This document shows, in pieces, positions 15,290-24,191 of a stretch of 30,296 nucleotides of DNA. The translations under genes and the position numbers were made by a program. Positions within the stretch are counted from its first letter, which is position 1; each line of letters begins with the position of its first letter. The stretch is from Clostridiaceae bacterium (GTDB lineage: Bacteria > Bacillota > Clostridia > Oscillospirales > Acutalibacteraceae), in NCBI GenBank assembly GCA_016295895.1, contig JAEDKI010000004.1:1-30296 (forward strand), in the 5' to 3' direction. A model generated the notes under the pieces. That model was not told the origin of the DNA. It did not search any database and was given only the letters and a program-made list of their open reading frames with translations.

Positions 15290-16012
15290 TTAAAGATTAA
15301 TCTGACTTAATACTTTCCCTATTTTATCGTGAATAACAAGCCCGAACTTTGAGTCCATTTCGGTTGCGTCTTTGTTGATTAAAACGAGCTTGCTTCCTCT
15401 GAAATATCTGATAAATCCTGCGGCGGGGTAGACTGTCAAAGATGTTCCCGCAACAATAAGCATATCTGCCCGTTCAATTGCATCAACGGCGCCCGAAATT
15501 ATGTCTTCATTAAGCGGTTCTTCATAAAGCACAACATCGGGTTTGACTGTTCCGCCGCATTCGCATTTCGGGATGCCCTCGGAATTATAAACGAAGTCAA
15601 AACCGTGAAATTTGCCGCATTTCATGCAGTAGTTTCTCAGCGCTGAGCCGTGAAGCTCATAAACACACTTGCTGCCCGCTTTCTGATGCAGTCCGTCAAC
15701 ATTCTGGGTTATAACCGCTTTAAGCTTTCCCGATTTTTCAAGCTCTGCGAGCTTATAATGAGCGGCGTTCGGCTCAGAATCGGGATAACAAAGATATTTT
15801 CTGTAAAAATCATAAAATTCAGCTGTGTGTTCATTAAAAAATGTTCGGCTGAGCACGGTTTCGGGCGGAACTCTGTAATTCATCATATAGATTCCGTCGG
15901 CGGATCTGAAATCTTTTATTCCGCTTTCCGTCGATACGCCCGCTCCCCCGAAAAAGACGATATTTTCGCTTTCATATATCATATCGGTAAGCTGATTGAT
16001 TTTATCATTCAT
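15290..16012 (-). CDS. NAD-dependent protein deacylase, sirtuin (Sir2/CobB family)
   Basis: Removes acyl groups from protein lysines using NAD. Motifs in the 240-residue protein: FFGGAGVSTESGI (GAGxS, 23-27), DFRS, TQNVDGLHQ (102-110), catalytic His121 in ELHGS, zinc cysteines C129/C132 and C150/C152, PDVVLYEE, and GTSLTVYPA. A GTG at 16021 is in frame, but the ATG at 16012 has GAAGG eight bases upstream and is preferred. Single-gene unit with its own promoter, convergent with the metallophosphoesterase gene. The second zinc pair is CxC rather than CxxC, which I believe occurs in some clostridial members. Confidence 0.94.
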   Translation of the reverse strand: MNDKINQLTDMIYESENIVFFGGAGVSTESGIKDFRSADGIYMMNYRVPPETVLSRTFFNEHTAEFYDFYRKYLCYPDSEPNAAHYKLAELEKSGKLKAVITQNVDGLHQKAGSKCVYELHGSALRNYCMKCGKFHGFDFVYNSEGIPKCECGGTVKPDVVLYEEPLNEDIISGAVDAIERADMLIVAGTSLTVYPAAGFIRYFRGSKLVLINKDATEMDSKFGLVIHDKIGKVLSQINL

Positions 16013-16032
16013 TTGTTTCACCTTCCGAAATG

Positions 16033-16061
16033 ATTATAACTATATTTGCGCTGAATTTCAA
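16033..16061 (-). promoter_or_regulatory. Promoter of the sirtuin gene
   Basis: Minus-strand TTGAAA, 17-base spacer, TATAAT. The start would fall around 16026, leaving a short leader just long enough to carry the GAAGG ribosome site. Confidence 0.65.
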
Positions 16062-16098
16062 TAAAAATTGCTTTAAAACACGAAATATTGATTTTTTG

Positions 16099-16127
16099 TT
16101 GCAATAATCATAATATAATGATATAAT
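16099..16127 (+). promoter_or_regulatory. Promoter of the tepA-spoIIIE operon
   Basis: TTGCAA, 17-base spacer, TATAAT. Further TATAAT-like hexamers lie at about 16114 and 16135, so more than one start is possible. The leader to tepA is about 80 bases. Confidence 0.6.
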
Positions 16128-16210
16128 AATCAAGTATAATATTTTGTGTTTATTATACGCCTGATGTGCAATACTAATTTTGTTTCATTTTGCAGAAAGG
16201 GCGTATATTA

Positions 16211-17020
16211 ATGAAAAATAATAAAAATAACAAAAAGAGCAATTTCTTTCTTCCGACTCCTCCTTGGCAGGCTCCCGACCTGAGCAGCGGCTCAAATTCA
16301 GAGGGCGGCGAACCGTCAGCGCTCAGCGGAATAATAGAAACGGGTTCAATTACGGTTCGCAAAGGAGACAGGCTGATTCATTGCTTAACGATAATCGGTC
16401 AGATTGAGGGGCATTATATTCTCTCGGCGCAAAATAAGACGACGAAATACGAGCATGTCATCCCTCAGCTTGTTGCCATTGAGGAGAGCGACGAGGTTGA
16501 CGGGCTGATTATGATTCTCAACACCGTCGGCGGCGATATCGAAGCAGGTCTTGCAATAGCCGAGCTTGTTTCGGGTATGACAACCCCGACCGTTTCTCTT
16601 GTTCTCGGCGGCGGTCATTCAATCGGTGTGCCGCTTGCGGTTTCTGCCGACCGTTCTTTTATAACTCCGTCTGCGACAATGACAATTCATCCCGTCAGAA
16701 TGAACGGTCTTGTTCTCGGAGTTCCTCAGACGCTTTCATATTTTGAACAGATGCAGGAGAGAATTGTCCGCTTTGTTTCGGATAATTCAAAAATCAGCGG
16801 TGACAGGTTCAGGGAAATGATGCTTGCAACGGGCGAGCTTGTTATGGATGTCGGAACGGTGCTTTCGGGCGAAGCCGCTGTTGAAGAAGGTCTTATCGAT
16901 TCTCTCGGAAGCCTTTCGGATGCTCTGAACTGCCTTTATGAATTGATTGAAGAAAAAGAAAATTCCAATAGAAAAGAAACACCCGAAGATAAATCAGATA
17001 ATAATACTCCGAAAGGATGA
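16211..17020 (+). CDS. tepA: ClpP-fold serine protease, TepA-like
   Basis: A 269-residue member of the ClpP/TepA group. A charged low-complexity start (Asn/Lys-rich, about 1-12) is followed by a ClpP-like core with LNTVGGDIEAGLAIAEL, the nucleophile block LVLGGGHSIGVPLAVSA (Ser137) and ATMTIHPV (His160), and a Glu/Lys-rich tail. It lacks the exact ClpP MGxAAS block, so I call it TepA-like rather than ClpP. In Bacillus the tepA (ymfB) gene stands directly before spoIIIE, and the same order is seen here. A TTG at 16190 is in frame, but the ATG at 16211 has AAAGGG suitably upstream. Its substrate is not established. Confidence 0.85.
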   Translation: MKNNKNNKKSNFFLPTPPWQAPDLSSGSNSEGGEPSALSGIIETGSITVRKGDRLIHCLTIIGQIEGHYILSAQNKTTKYEHVIPQLVAIEESDEVDGLIMILNTVGGDIEAGLAIAELVSGMTTPTVSLVLGGGHSIGVPLAVSADRSFITPSATMTIHPVRMNGLVLGVPQTLSYFEQMQERIVRFVSDNSKISGDRFREMMLATGELVMDVGTVLSGEAAVEEGLIDSLGSLSDALNCLYELIEEKENSNRKETPEDKSDNNTPKG

Positions 17021-17025
17021 AATAA

Positions 17026-19608
17026 ATGGCAAACACCCAGAATAATAAAAAATCGAGTGCACCAAAGAAAAAAGCGCCGCAAAAAAGCAACGCTTCATCC
17101 AAATCCGCCACACAAAAGAAAGATAACAATAAAATAGAATTATCTGATTTTGCCAAAAGACAAAAAGCGGCAATAATCATGCTTGCGGTTGCCGCTTTTA
17201 TTCTGTTTCTTGTGATTATAAAGGGCGAGAGCGTCTGGCTTGCAATGCATAACGGCTTGTTCGGCATTTTCGGCTTCTGTGTTTATGTTATTCCCGCCGT
17301 GCTTTTCTATATGGCAATTGTATTTTCAAGGGACAAGCCGCTCGGCAGCATTGCCGCAAATCTGACGGAAACGGCGGCTTTTGTTGCCTTGCTCAGCGGA
17401 GCGATACATATTTTTGTCAACGATTCGCAGTACCTGAAGGATGCAGGAATATATGAGCAGATTGTCGATGTCTGGGAAAAAGCGCCTTCTCTCGGCAGCG
17501 GGGGAGTAATAGGAGCGATTCTCGGCGGAGTCGTTTCAAAAATGTTCGGCAAAACGGGAGCTTCCGTAACTTTTATCATTCTGATTTTGCTTGTTCTGAT
17601 GCTTATAACCGGCGCAACCATATCGGGAGTTTTCAGCGCAATCAAAAAGCCCATTAAAAGCGTTAATGAAATGGCTAACGAAAAGCTTGAGGAAAATGCC
17701 CGCCGCCGAGAACAGGAAAAGCTTGAGGAAAAAGAAGAAAAAGAAGCCCCCAAAAAAGCTTTTAATCCTCCCAAACAGCCTACTGTTTCGGTTGAAAAAT
17801 TTGAGGATAACTTCATTACGGATGAATCAACTTTTGAACCCGTTGAAGAACCCGAAATTCCCAATATTCCCGTTATCAAACTGCCTGATTCCACTCCGAC
17901 CGAAATTATCGAAAATACAATAGAGCAGGCGGTTATTGAGAAAAAAACAAAGAGAAAAAAATCCGAGCCTCCCGTCCCTGACGGAGAGCCGATTCAGACT
18001 GATGAAGCTTCGGATTCTGATTATGAAGCCGAACAGGATTTACCCTTTGATAATAATGATTCCGAAAAGCAGGAATATATCTTTCCCCCTGTTGACTGCC
18101 TTGATTTTGCCGAAAAAGACAGCTCAACCGATAACATTGCCGAGATGCAGCTCGGAGCAAAAAAGCTTATTTCAACCCTTGAAAGCTTCAAAATCAAAGC
18201 AGAGGTCACAAATATTTGCAGAGGTCCTTCCGTAACGAGATACGAGCTTGTACCCGACGCAGGCGTCAGAATCAATAAAATTACCAATCTTTCCGATGAT
18301 ATTGCACTTCGTCTTGCAGCAACGAGCGTTCGTATCGAAGCTCCGATTCCCGGCAAATCGGCAATCGGCATTGAAGTTCCCAACAGCGCAAAATCCATGG
18401 TTACAATCCGTGAAATCATTGATACTCCCGAATTCAGAGATTCAAAAAGCAAGCTTACCGTTGCGCTCGGTAAAGATATAACAGGCAACATTATTTGCGC
18501 CGACCTTGCAAAAATGCCGCATCTTCTTGTTGCGGGCACAACGGGTTCGGGCAAATCGGTATGCCTTAATTCAATGATTGTCAGCATTCTTTTCAACGCT
18601 TCTCCCGATGAGGTTAAGCTTCTGATGATTGACCCGAAGATGGTTGAATTTACCGTCTATAACGGCATTGCTCATCTTGAAGTTCCCGTTGTTTCTAATC
18701 CGAGAAAAGCCGCAGGCGCTCTCGGTTGGGCTGTCGGAGAAATGGAAAAGCGTTATAAGCAGTTTTCTGAAAACGGCGTCAGAGATATCAAGGGCTTCAA
18801 CAAGCTTTGCGAATTCAGAGACGATCTTCAGAAAATGCATCAGATAGTTATTTTCATCGATGAGCTGTCTGATCTTATGATGGTTTCTCCCAAAGAGGTT
18901 GAGGATTCTATTTGTCGCCTTGCTCAGATGGCAAGAGCCGCGGGCATTCATCTTGTTATTGCAACTCAGAGACCGTCTGTTGATGTAATAACGGGTATAA
19001 TCAAAGCAAATATTCCGAGCAGAATTGCTCTTTCTGTTTCTTCTCAGGTGGATTCAAGAACAATTCTTGACGCTGTCGGTGCAGAAAAACTGCTCGGTAA
19101 CGGCGATATGCTCTTTAATCCCGTCGGTTCTTCAAAGCCCAAGCGTGTTCAGGGCTGTTATATTTCCGACGCAGAGGTCGAGCGTGTTGTTAACCACATC
19201 AAATCACAGGCTCAGACCACCTATAACGAGGAAACAATCCATGAAATCGAAGCCAAAGCGGCGGCTTCGGAAAATGCAAAGGGCATGGCATCCGACGGAA
19301 CGGACGATGACGATTACGATCCCATGCTTAATGATGCAATTGAGGTTGTCGTCAATGCAGGCGGCGCTTCAACAACAATGCTTCAGAAGAAGTTGAAGCT
19401 CGGCTATGCAAGAGCTTCAAGAGTTATGGATCAGCTTGAAGAAAAGGGAATTGTCGGACCTTCCGAGGGCGCAAAGCCGAGAGCTGTTCTTATTTCAAAA
19501 CAGCAATGGTATGAAATGCAGGCTCTTTCAAGCGGAGCCGCTCCGTCAATCGACGATGTTTTTGAAGATGACGAGGATTATGCCGGAGCAGATGAAGATT
19601 TTGACTGA
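17026..19608 (+). CDS. spoIIIE: DNA translocase FtsK/SpoIIIE
   Basis: An 860-residue membrane-anchored ATPase that pumps chromosomal DNA through the division or sporulation septum. Layout: a Lys-rich start (1-35), about four membrane helices (47-66, 79-100, 111-131, 180-200), an acidic/Lys coiled linker (about 215-350), the FtsK alpha/beta motor with Walker A GTTGSGKS (504-511) and Walker B IVIFIDE (about 607-613), and a C-terminal winged-helix gamma domain (about 765-830, ending PRAVLIS) that reads KOPS/SRS sequences. AAAGGA precedes the ATG, and the gap to tepA is 5 bp. The tepA neighbour favours spoIIIE orthology, but ftsK is an equally valid name if the host does not sporulate. Confidence 0.95.
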   Translation: MANTQNNKKSSAPKKKAPQKSNASSKSATQKKDNNKIELSDFAKRQKAAIIMLAVAAFILFLVIIKGESVWLAMHNGLFGIFGFCVYVIPAVLFYMAIVFSRDKPLGSIAANLTETAAFVALLSGAIHIFVNDSQYLKDAGIYEQIVDVWEKAPSLGSGGVIGAILGGVVSKMFGKTGASVTFIILILLVLMLITGATISGVFSAIKKPIKSVNEMANEKLEENARRREQEKLEEKEEKEAPKKAFNPPKQPTVSVEKFEDNFITDESTFEPVEEPEIPNIPVIKLPDSTPTEIIENTIEQAVIEKKTKRKKSEPPVPDGEPIQTDEASDSDYEAEQDLPFDNNDSEKQEYIFPPVDCLDFAEKDSSTDNIAEMQLGAKKLISTLESFKIKAEVTNICRGPSVTRYELVPDAGVRINKITNLSDDIALRLAATSVRIEAPIPGKSAIGIEVPNSAKSMVTIREIIDTPEFRDSKSKLTVALGKDITGNIICADLAKMPHLLVAGTTGSGKSVCLNSMIVSILFNASPDEVKLLMIDPKMVEFTVYNGIAHLEVPVVSNPRKAAGALGWAVGEMEKRYKQFSENGVRDIKGFNKLCEFRDDLQKMHQIVIFIDELSDLMMVSPKEVEDSICRLAQMARAAGIHLVIATQRPSVDVITGIIKANIPSRIALSVSSQVDSRTILDAVGAEKLLGNGDMLFNPVGSSKPKRVQGCYISDAEVERVVNHIKSQAQTTYNEETIHEIEAKAAASENAKGMASDGTDDDDYDPMLNDAIEVVVNAGGASTTMLQKKLKLGYARASRVMDQLEEKGIVGPSEGAKPRAVLISKQQWYEMQALSSGAAPSIDDVFEDDEDYAGADEDFD

Positions 19609-19625
19609 TATATAAGAGGTGCCGA

Positions 19626-21488
19626 ATGAACGGTTTTCTTCCCGTAACAAAAGAAGATATGGCTGAAAGAGGCTGGGAGCAGGCTGATTTTGTCTATGTA
19701 AGCGGTGACGCTTATGTGGATCATCCTGCTTTCGGTGCGGCGATTATTTCCCGTGTGCTTGAAAATGAAGGCTTTAAGGTTGCATTTCTTGCTCAGCCCG
19801 ATTGGAGAAGCGACGGGGATTTCAAGCGTTTCGGCAGACCGAGGCTCGGTTTTCTTGTCAGCAGCGGTAACATTGATTCAATGGTTGCCCATTACACGGC
19901 GGCAAAGAAAAAAAGAAGCTCGGATTATTACAGCCCCGGGGGCAAGATGGGACTTAGACCCGACAGAGCCGTTATTGTTTATTGCAACAAAATCAGAGAG
20001 ATTTTCGGCGATATTCCGATTATTATCGGCGGTCTTGAAGCCTCTTTGCGCCGTTTTGCACATTACGATTATTGGGACGATAAAGTTCGCCGTTCAATCC
20101 TTTTTGATTCTCAGGCGGATTTGATTTCTTTCGGCATGGGCGAACGCTCCGTTGCCGAAATTGCTCACAGGCTCGACAGCGGCGTTCCTGTTTCCGAAAT
20201 CCGTGATATCAGAGGAACATGCTACAGCGTTGATGTCAGAGAAACACCGTATTATGCGGCGGAATGCCCGTCATATGATAATGTCTGCAAATCCAAAAAA
20301 GAATATGCCGTGTCCTGCCGTATTCAGCAGGACGAGCAGGATTTTTTCAGAGGCAGAGCCGTTCGCCAAAGACACGGCAACAGAATGCTTGTTCAGAATC
20401 AGCCTGCAATTCCGTTGTCTCAGCAGGAGCTTGATGCGGTTTATGATTTGCCGTTTATGCGAACCTATCATCCGATGTATGAAGCCATGGGCGGCGTTCC
20501 CGGAATTGAAGAAGTCCGATTTTCAATCGCCCATAACCGTGGGTGTTTCGGAGGCTGTAATTTCTGTTCGCTTGCTTTTCATCAGGGCAGATACATCACC
20601 GCAAGAAGCAAGGAATCGATAGTTAAAGAAGCAAAATTATTAACTCAGTTGCCCGATTTCAAGGGCTATATTCATGATATTGGCGGCCCGACTGCGAATT
20701 TCCGCCGCCCGTCCTGTGATGGTCAGGAGCAGAGAGGACTATGCAAAGGCAAAAAATGTCTCGCTCCGTCTCCGTGCCCGAATCTTAAAGCCGACCACAC
20801 CGAATATCTTGATATTCTGCGAACCGTGCGTGCATTGCCGAAAGTCAAAAAGGTGTTTATCCGTTCGGGTATCAGATATGATTATATGCTTCAGGATAAG
20901 GACGATTCATTTTTCAGAGAGCTTGTTGCTCATCATGTCAGCGGTCAGCTTAAAGTTGCGCCGGAGCATTGCTCTGCCGCAGTTCTTGATAAAATGGGTA
21001 AACCCCATATTGAAGCATATCTTGAATTTTCAAAAAGATATTTCAAATACAGCAAAAACGAGGGCAAGGAGCAGTATCTTGTGCCGTATCTTATGTCATC
21101 GCATCCCGGCAGTACTCTCAAGGATGCGGTGGAGCTTGCGCTGTTTCTGAAAAAAATCGGAATCAGACCCGAGCAGGTTCAGGATTTTTATCCGACTCCC
21201 GGAACGGTATCAACCTGTATGTTTTATACGGGGCTTGACCCTTACACTTTAAAAGAGGTTTATGTTGCAAAGGATCCGCATGAAAAAGCAATGCAGAGGG
21301 CGTTGCTGCAATATTTTAATCCGAAAAATGCTGATCTCGTTCGTGAAGCGTTAAGAAAAGCGGGCAGGAACGATCTTATCGGTTTTGGCGAAAAATGCCT
21401 TGTTCATCCAAAGAACCGCCCGCAGTCTGCCGGAGGAGAAAGGGCTGAAAACAGAAATGCAAAACAAAAAGGCAAAAAGAAGCGTTAA
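19626..21488 (+). CDS. YgiQ-family radical SAM protein
   Basis: A 620-residue protein of the YgiQ (UPF0313) family. An N-terminal cobalamin-binding-like region (about 1-180, including IIIGGLEASLRRFAHYDYWDD) is followed by the radical SAM core with C307-x3-C311-x2-C314 (NRGCFGGCNFCS) for the [4Fe-4S] cluster, and a Lys/Arg-rich tail. The CKGKKC and CP segment just after the core is also typical of the family. Reaction unknown. GAGG stands six bases before the ATG, 17 bp after spoIIIE. Its 3' end overlaps the start of the MBL hydrolase gene by 32 bp, indicating one transcript. Confidence 0.92.
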   Translation: MNGFLPVTKEDMAERGWEQADFVYVSGDAYVDHPAFGAAIISRVLENEGFKVAFLAQPDWRSDGDFKRFGRPRLGFLVSSGNIDSMVAHYTAAKKKRSSDYYSPGGKMGLRPDRAVIVYCNKIREIFGDIPIIIGGLEASLRRFAHYDYWDDKVRRSILFDSQADLISFGMGERSVAEIAHRLDSGVPVSEIRDIRGTCYSVDVRETPYYAAECPSYDNVCKSKKEYAVSCRIQQDEQDFFRGRAVRQRHGNRMLVQNQPAIPLSQQELDAVYDLPFMRTYHPMYEAMGGVPGIEEVRFSIAHNRGCFGGCNFCSLAFHQGRYITARSKESIVKEAKLLTQLPDFKGYIHDIGGPTANFRRPSCDGQEQRGLCKGKKCLAPSPCPNLKADHTEYLDILRTVRALPKVKKVFIRSGIRYDYMLQDKDDSFFRELVAHHVSGQLKVAPEHCSAAVLDKMGKPHIEAYLEFSKRYFKYSKNEGKEQYLVPYLMSSHPGSTLKDAVELALFLKKIGIRPEQVQDFYPTPGTVSTCMFYTGLDPYTLKEVYVAKDPHEKAMQRALLQYFNPKNADLVREALRKAGRNDLIGFGEKCLVHPKNRPQSAGGERAENRNAKQKGKKKR

Positions 21489-22383
21489 CAGAAAACTTCT
21501 GTATTTTCTGTTTATTCTGATTATTGCTCTGATTTCTGCAGTCGGAACATACATTACTTCCGATGAGCAGGAGGGCGAAACAAGCGGCGGTCAGACCGTG
21601 GCTGAATCGGCTGAGAGCTTTTCGGTTCATTATATTGATGTCGGTCAGGGCGACTGCATTTTAACCGTCTGTAACGGAAAAACCCTGCTTATTGATGCGG
21701 GCGAAAACGGCAATGAAGCGACGGTTATCAACTACCTGAGGGCACACGGCGTTAAAGCTCTTGATTATGTTATTGCAACTCATCCTCACAGCGACCATAT
21801 CGGCTCTCTTGCCGAGGTCATTGAAGAATTCGGAGCGTCAAATGTTATTATGCCGAGACTTCCCGAAAGCCTTACGCCGACAACAAAAACATATACGGAT
21901 TTTTTGAATGCCGTCAAAGCTTCGGGCGCAAAGGTTATAGCCGCAAAGCCGGGCAGCAGCTACACGCTCGGAAGTGCGGAATTTGAAATTCTTGCTCCTA
22001 TAGATTACGATACCGAAAATCTGAACAATGTTTCCGTTGTTACACGCCTTGTTTACGGCGGCAAAAGCTTTCTCTTCACGGGCGATGCCGAAAAAGAGGT
22101 TGAACTTGACCTTGCAGACAGCGGAGCGGTTATTGACAGCGATGTTCTTAAAGTCGGGCATCACGGTTCAAAGACTTCGTCTTCAAAGGATTTTCTGGAG
22201 GCTGTTTCTCCCGAAATCTGCGTGATTATGTGCGGCAATAATAATGATTACGGCCATCCGCACAAAGAAGTACTTGACAGACTGAAAAAATATACCGACG
22301 GAATCTACAGAACCGATATCTGCGGAAGTATCGTGTTAACCTGCGTCGACGGTGAAATTGAGGTGAATTATGAAAATGAATGA
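21457..22383 (+). CDS. Membrane-anchored ComEC-like metallo-beta-lactamase-fold hydrolase
   Basis: A 308-residue protein with a basic start and one membrane helix (about 14-33), then an MBL fold outside the membrane: HYIDVGQGDCILT, LLIDAGENG, THPHSDHIG (H109, H111, D113, H114) and FTGDAEKEVE, then KVGHHGSKTS. These match the soluble C-terminal domain of the competence nuclease/channel ComEC, but there is no channel domain, so it is not ComEC. It may be an extracellular nuclease or phosphodiesterase. The in-frame start at 21385 would lie deep in ygiQ; the ATG at 21457 gives a clean anchor. The DUF3006 gene overlaps its end, a common pairing. Confidence 0.88.
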   Translation: MQNKKAKRSVNRKLLYFLFILIIALISAVGTYITSDEQEGETSGGQTVAESAESFSVHYIDVGQGDCILTVCNGKTLLIDAGENGNEATVINYLRAHGVKALDYVIATHPHSDHIGSLAEVIEEFGASNVIMPRLPESLTPTTKTYTDFLNAVKASGAKVIAAKPGSSYTLGSAEFEILAPIDYDTENLNNVSVVTRLVYGGKSFLFTGDAEKEVELDLADSGAVIDSDVLKVGHHGSKTSSSKDFLEAVSPEICVIMCGNNNDYGHPHKEVLDRLKKYTDGIYRTDICGSIVLTCVDGEIEVNYENE

Positions 22384-22609
22384 CAATACAATTCGTCTCA
22401 GCATTGACCGAATCGAGGAAGATAAGGCGGTTTGCATTTCTGATTCGGGTGAAACCGTCATTATTCCGATTTCATCCGTTACGGGCGATTTAAGCGATGG
22501 AAAAATAATCGTTGAATGTGAAAACGGAGTATATTCCGTTGATGAAGATGAAACAGAAAGACGCAGAAAGGCTGTTTTTGAGCTTTCCGAAAGCCTTTTT
22601 GATGAATAA
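22370..22609 (+). CDS. DUF3006 small protein
   Basis: A 79-residue acidic protein with the DUF3006 pattern: a short beta strand IDRIEEDKAVCISDSGE, then VIIPISSV, then a charged C-terminal segment ending RRKAVFELSESLFDE. The start overlaps the MBL gene by 14 bp with GAGGTG just upstream, indicating translational coupling. DUF3006 genes very often follow ComEC-like MBL genes, so a partner role is likely, but no activity is known. Last gene of its operon, followed by a hairpin. Confidence 0.8.
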   Translation: MKMNDNTIRLSIDRIEEDKAVCISDSGETVIIPISSVTGDLSDGKIIVECENGVYSVDEDETERRRKAVFELSESLFDE

Positions 22610-22626
22610 AAAGTAAATAATTGAAA

Positions 22627-22673
22627 AAAGCGTCGGGTTATTCACATTTTTCTCTTGAATAATTCGACGCTTT
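22627..22673 (+). terminator. Terminator after the DUF3006 gene
   Basis: AAAGCGTCGGGTTATTCA (22627-22644) pairs with TGAATAATTCGACGCTTT (22656-22673) with one G-T pair, one mismatch and an 11-nt loop. The plus-strand T tract is short (TTTATTATAT), while the minus side has six T residues, so termination efficiency on the plus strand is uncertain. Confidence 0.65.
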
Positions 22674-22683
22674 ATTATATAAT
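22655..22683 (+). promoter_or_regulatory. Promoter of the miaB-mutSL-miaA operon
   Basis: TTGAAT, 17-base spacer, TATAAT. The -35 and most of the spacer form the right arm of the upstream terminator hairpin. The start would be near 22690, just ahead of the GGAGG at 22703-22707. Confidence 0.65.
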
Positions 22684-22715
22684 AATTTATATATGTACTT
22701 TTGGAGGAAAATGGA

Positions 22716-24137
22716 TTGTCTGCCGAATCAGAAAGAAAAAAAGTCTTTGTTTCCGATGATGAAATGAAGAAGCAAAGAGAATATATTCAGCTCGTCCGTG
22801 CAATTACCGAACAGCGCTATTCAAGCAAGCCTAAGGCTTTTGTTCATACCTACGGCTGTCAGGGAAATGTTGCCGACGGTGAGCGCCTTAAAGGCATGCT
22901 TGAACAGATGGGCTTTGAGCTTGTTGACGAAGTTAACGGCGCAGATCTCGTGCTTTATAACACATGCGCAATCCGTGAGCATGCAGAAGACAGGGTTTTC
23001 GGAAATGTCGGAGCGCTGAAGCCGATAAAATCCGTCAACCGTGACATGAAAATTCTTCTTTGCGGTTGCATGATGCAGCAGGAGAGAGTCGCAAAAAAAA
23101 TAAGGACAAGCTATCCTTTTGTTGACATTGTTTTCGGAACTCATGTTATTCACAGACTTCCCGAATTCCTTTATGTCAGCTACAGCACGGGCAAAAAGAT
23201 TTATGAACTGCCCGATGATGACGGAGTAATAACCGAGGAGCTTCCCGTTCACCGTGACAGCGATTTTAAAGCGTGGCTTCCGATTATGTACGGCTGCAAC
23301 AATTTTTGCAGTTACTGCATTGTTCCCTATGTCAGAGGCAGAGAAAGAAGCAGAGACCCCGAAACGATAATCAGCGAAGCAAAGCAGCTTGTTGCTCAAG
23401 GATATAAAGAAATAACCCTGCTCGGTCAGAATGTCAATTCATACGGCAAAAATCCCGATTTCGGCTGCAATTTTGCTCAGCTAATGAGCAGATTAAACGA
23501 TATTGAGGGGGATTTTATTATTCGCTTTATGACCTCTCATCCGAAAGACTGCACCCATGAATTGCTTGACACAATGGCTCGGTGCGAAAAGGTTGCAAAG
23601 CATCTTCATTTACCTTTTCAGAGCGGAAGCAACAGAGTGCTGAAAGAAATGAACAGGCGTTATACCCGTGAAAAATACCTTGAACTTCTGAATTATGCTT
23701 ATTCCGTTATGCCTGATTTATCGGTAACAAGCGATGTAATTGTCGGCTTTCCGGGCGAAACATACGAAGAATTCCGTGAAACCGTTTCGCTTGTTGAAGA
23801 AGCAAGGTTCACTTCAATGTTTACCTTTATTTTCTCCCCGAGAGAGGGAACGGTTGCGGCTAAAATGCCCGATCCCGTTTCCAAAGAAGAAAAAAGCAAA
23901 TGGTTCAGAGAGCTTCTTGACGCTCAGGAGAGAATTGCGGCTCAGAGAACCGCTTCAATGGTCGGCAAAACCTACAGAGTGCTTTGTGAGAGCGTTAACG
24001 ATTCCGGAATGATAGAGGGCAGAACCTCTGGAAATATAATGATTGAATTCCCGGGTGATGAATCTGTTATCGGTTCGTTCAGAGAGGTCAGGGTCACTGA
24101 ATCGCTGACTTGGATTCTTAAGGGTGAAATGATTTAG
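22716..24137 (+). CDS. miaB: tRNA-2-methylthio-N6-dimethylallyladenosine synthase MiaB
   Basis: A radical SAM methylthiotransferase that adds CH3-S to C2 of i6A37 in tRNA, completing the step started by MiaA, encoded downstream. Three N-terminal cysteines (C48, C84, C118) hold the auxiliary cluster, C194-x3-C198-x2-C201 (GCNNFCSYC) holds the SAM cluster, and a TRAM domain ends the 473-residue protein. The usual TYGCQMN reads TYGCQGN. I choose the TTG at 22716, eight bases after GGAGG. An in-frame TTG at 22701 overlaps the ribosome site, and the ATG at 22711 is out of frame. First gene of the operon. Confidence 0.96.
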   Translation: MSAESERKKVFVSDDEMKKQREYIQLVRAITEQRYSSKPKAFVHTYGCQGNVADGERLKGMLEQMGFELVDEVNGADLVLYNTCAIREHAEDRVFGNVGALKPIKSVNRDMKILLCGCMMQQERVAKKIRTSYPFVDIVFGTHVIHRLPEFLYVSYSTGKKIYELPDDDGVITEELPVHRDSDFKAWLPIMYGCNNFCSYCIVPYVRGRERSRDPETIISEAKQLVAQGYKEITLLGQNVNSYGKNPDFGCNFAQLMSRLNDIEGDFIIRFMTSHPKDCTHELLDTMARCEKVAKHLHLPFQSGSNRVLKEMNRRYTREKYLELLNYAYSVMPDLSVTSDVIVGFPGETYEEFRETVSLVEEARFTSMFTFIFSPREGTVAAKMPDPVSKEEKSKWFRELLDAQERIAAQRTASMVGKTYRVLCESVNDSGMIEGRTSGNIMIEFPGDESVIGSFREVRVTESLTWILKGEMI

Positions 24138-24191
24138 TTAATACGGACGATGTTATCGTATTATAAATAAAGTTTAGTTAGGAGAAACAAA

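Noticed and set aside
16100..16150. AT-rich repeats before tepA as a possible origin or repeat array
   Set aside because: Only overlapping TATAAT-like hexamers; no DnaA boxes or iterons.
17307..17894. 195-codon minus-strand frame opposite spoIIIE
   Set aside because: Ser-rich product is the reverse of the acidic linker codons; no ribosome site or promoter.
22711..22770. ATG right after GGAGG in the miaB leader
   Set aside because: Only three bases from GGAGG and out of frame with miaB; gives a short frame without similarity. TTG at 22716 fits better.
24138..24191. Possible promoter before the YlbF-like gene
   Set aside because: TATTATAA-like sequence is present but no credible -35 at 16-18 bp; treated as internal to the miaB operon.
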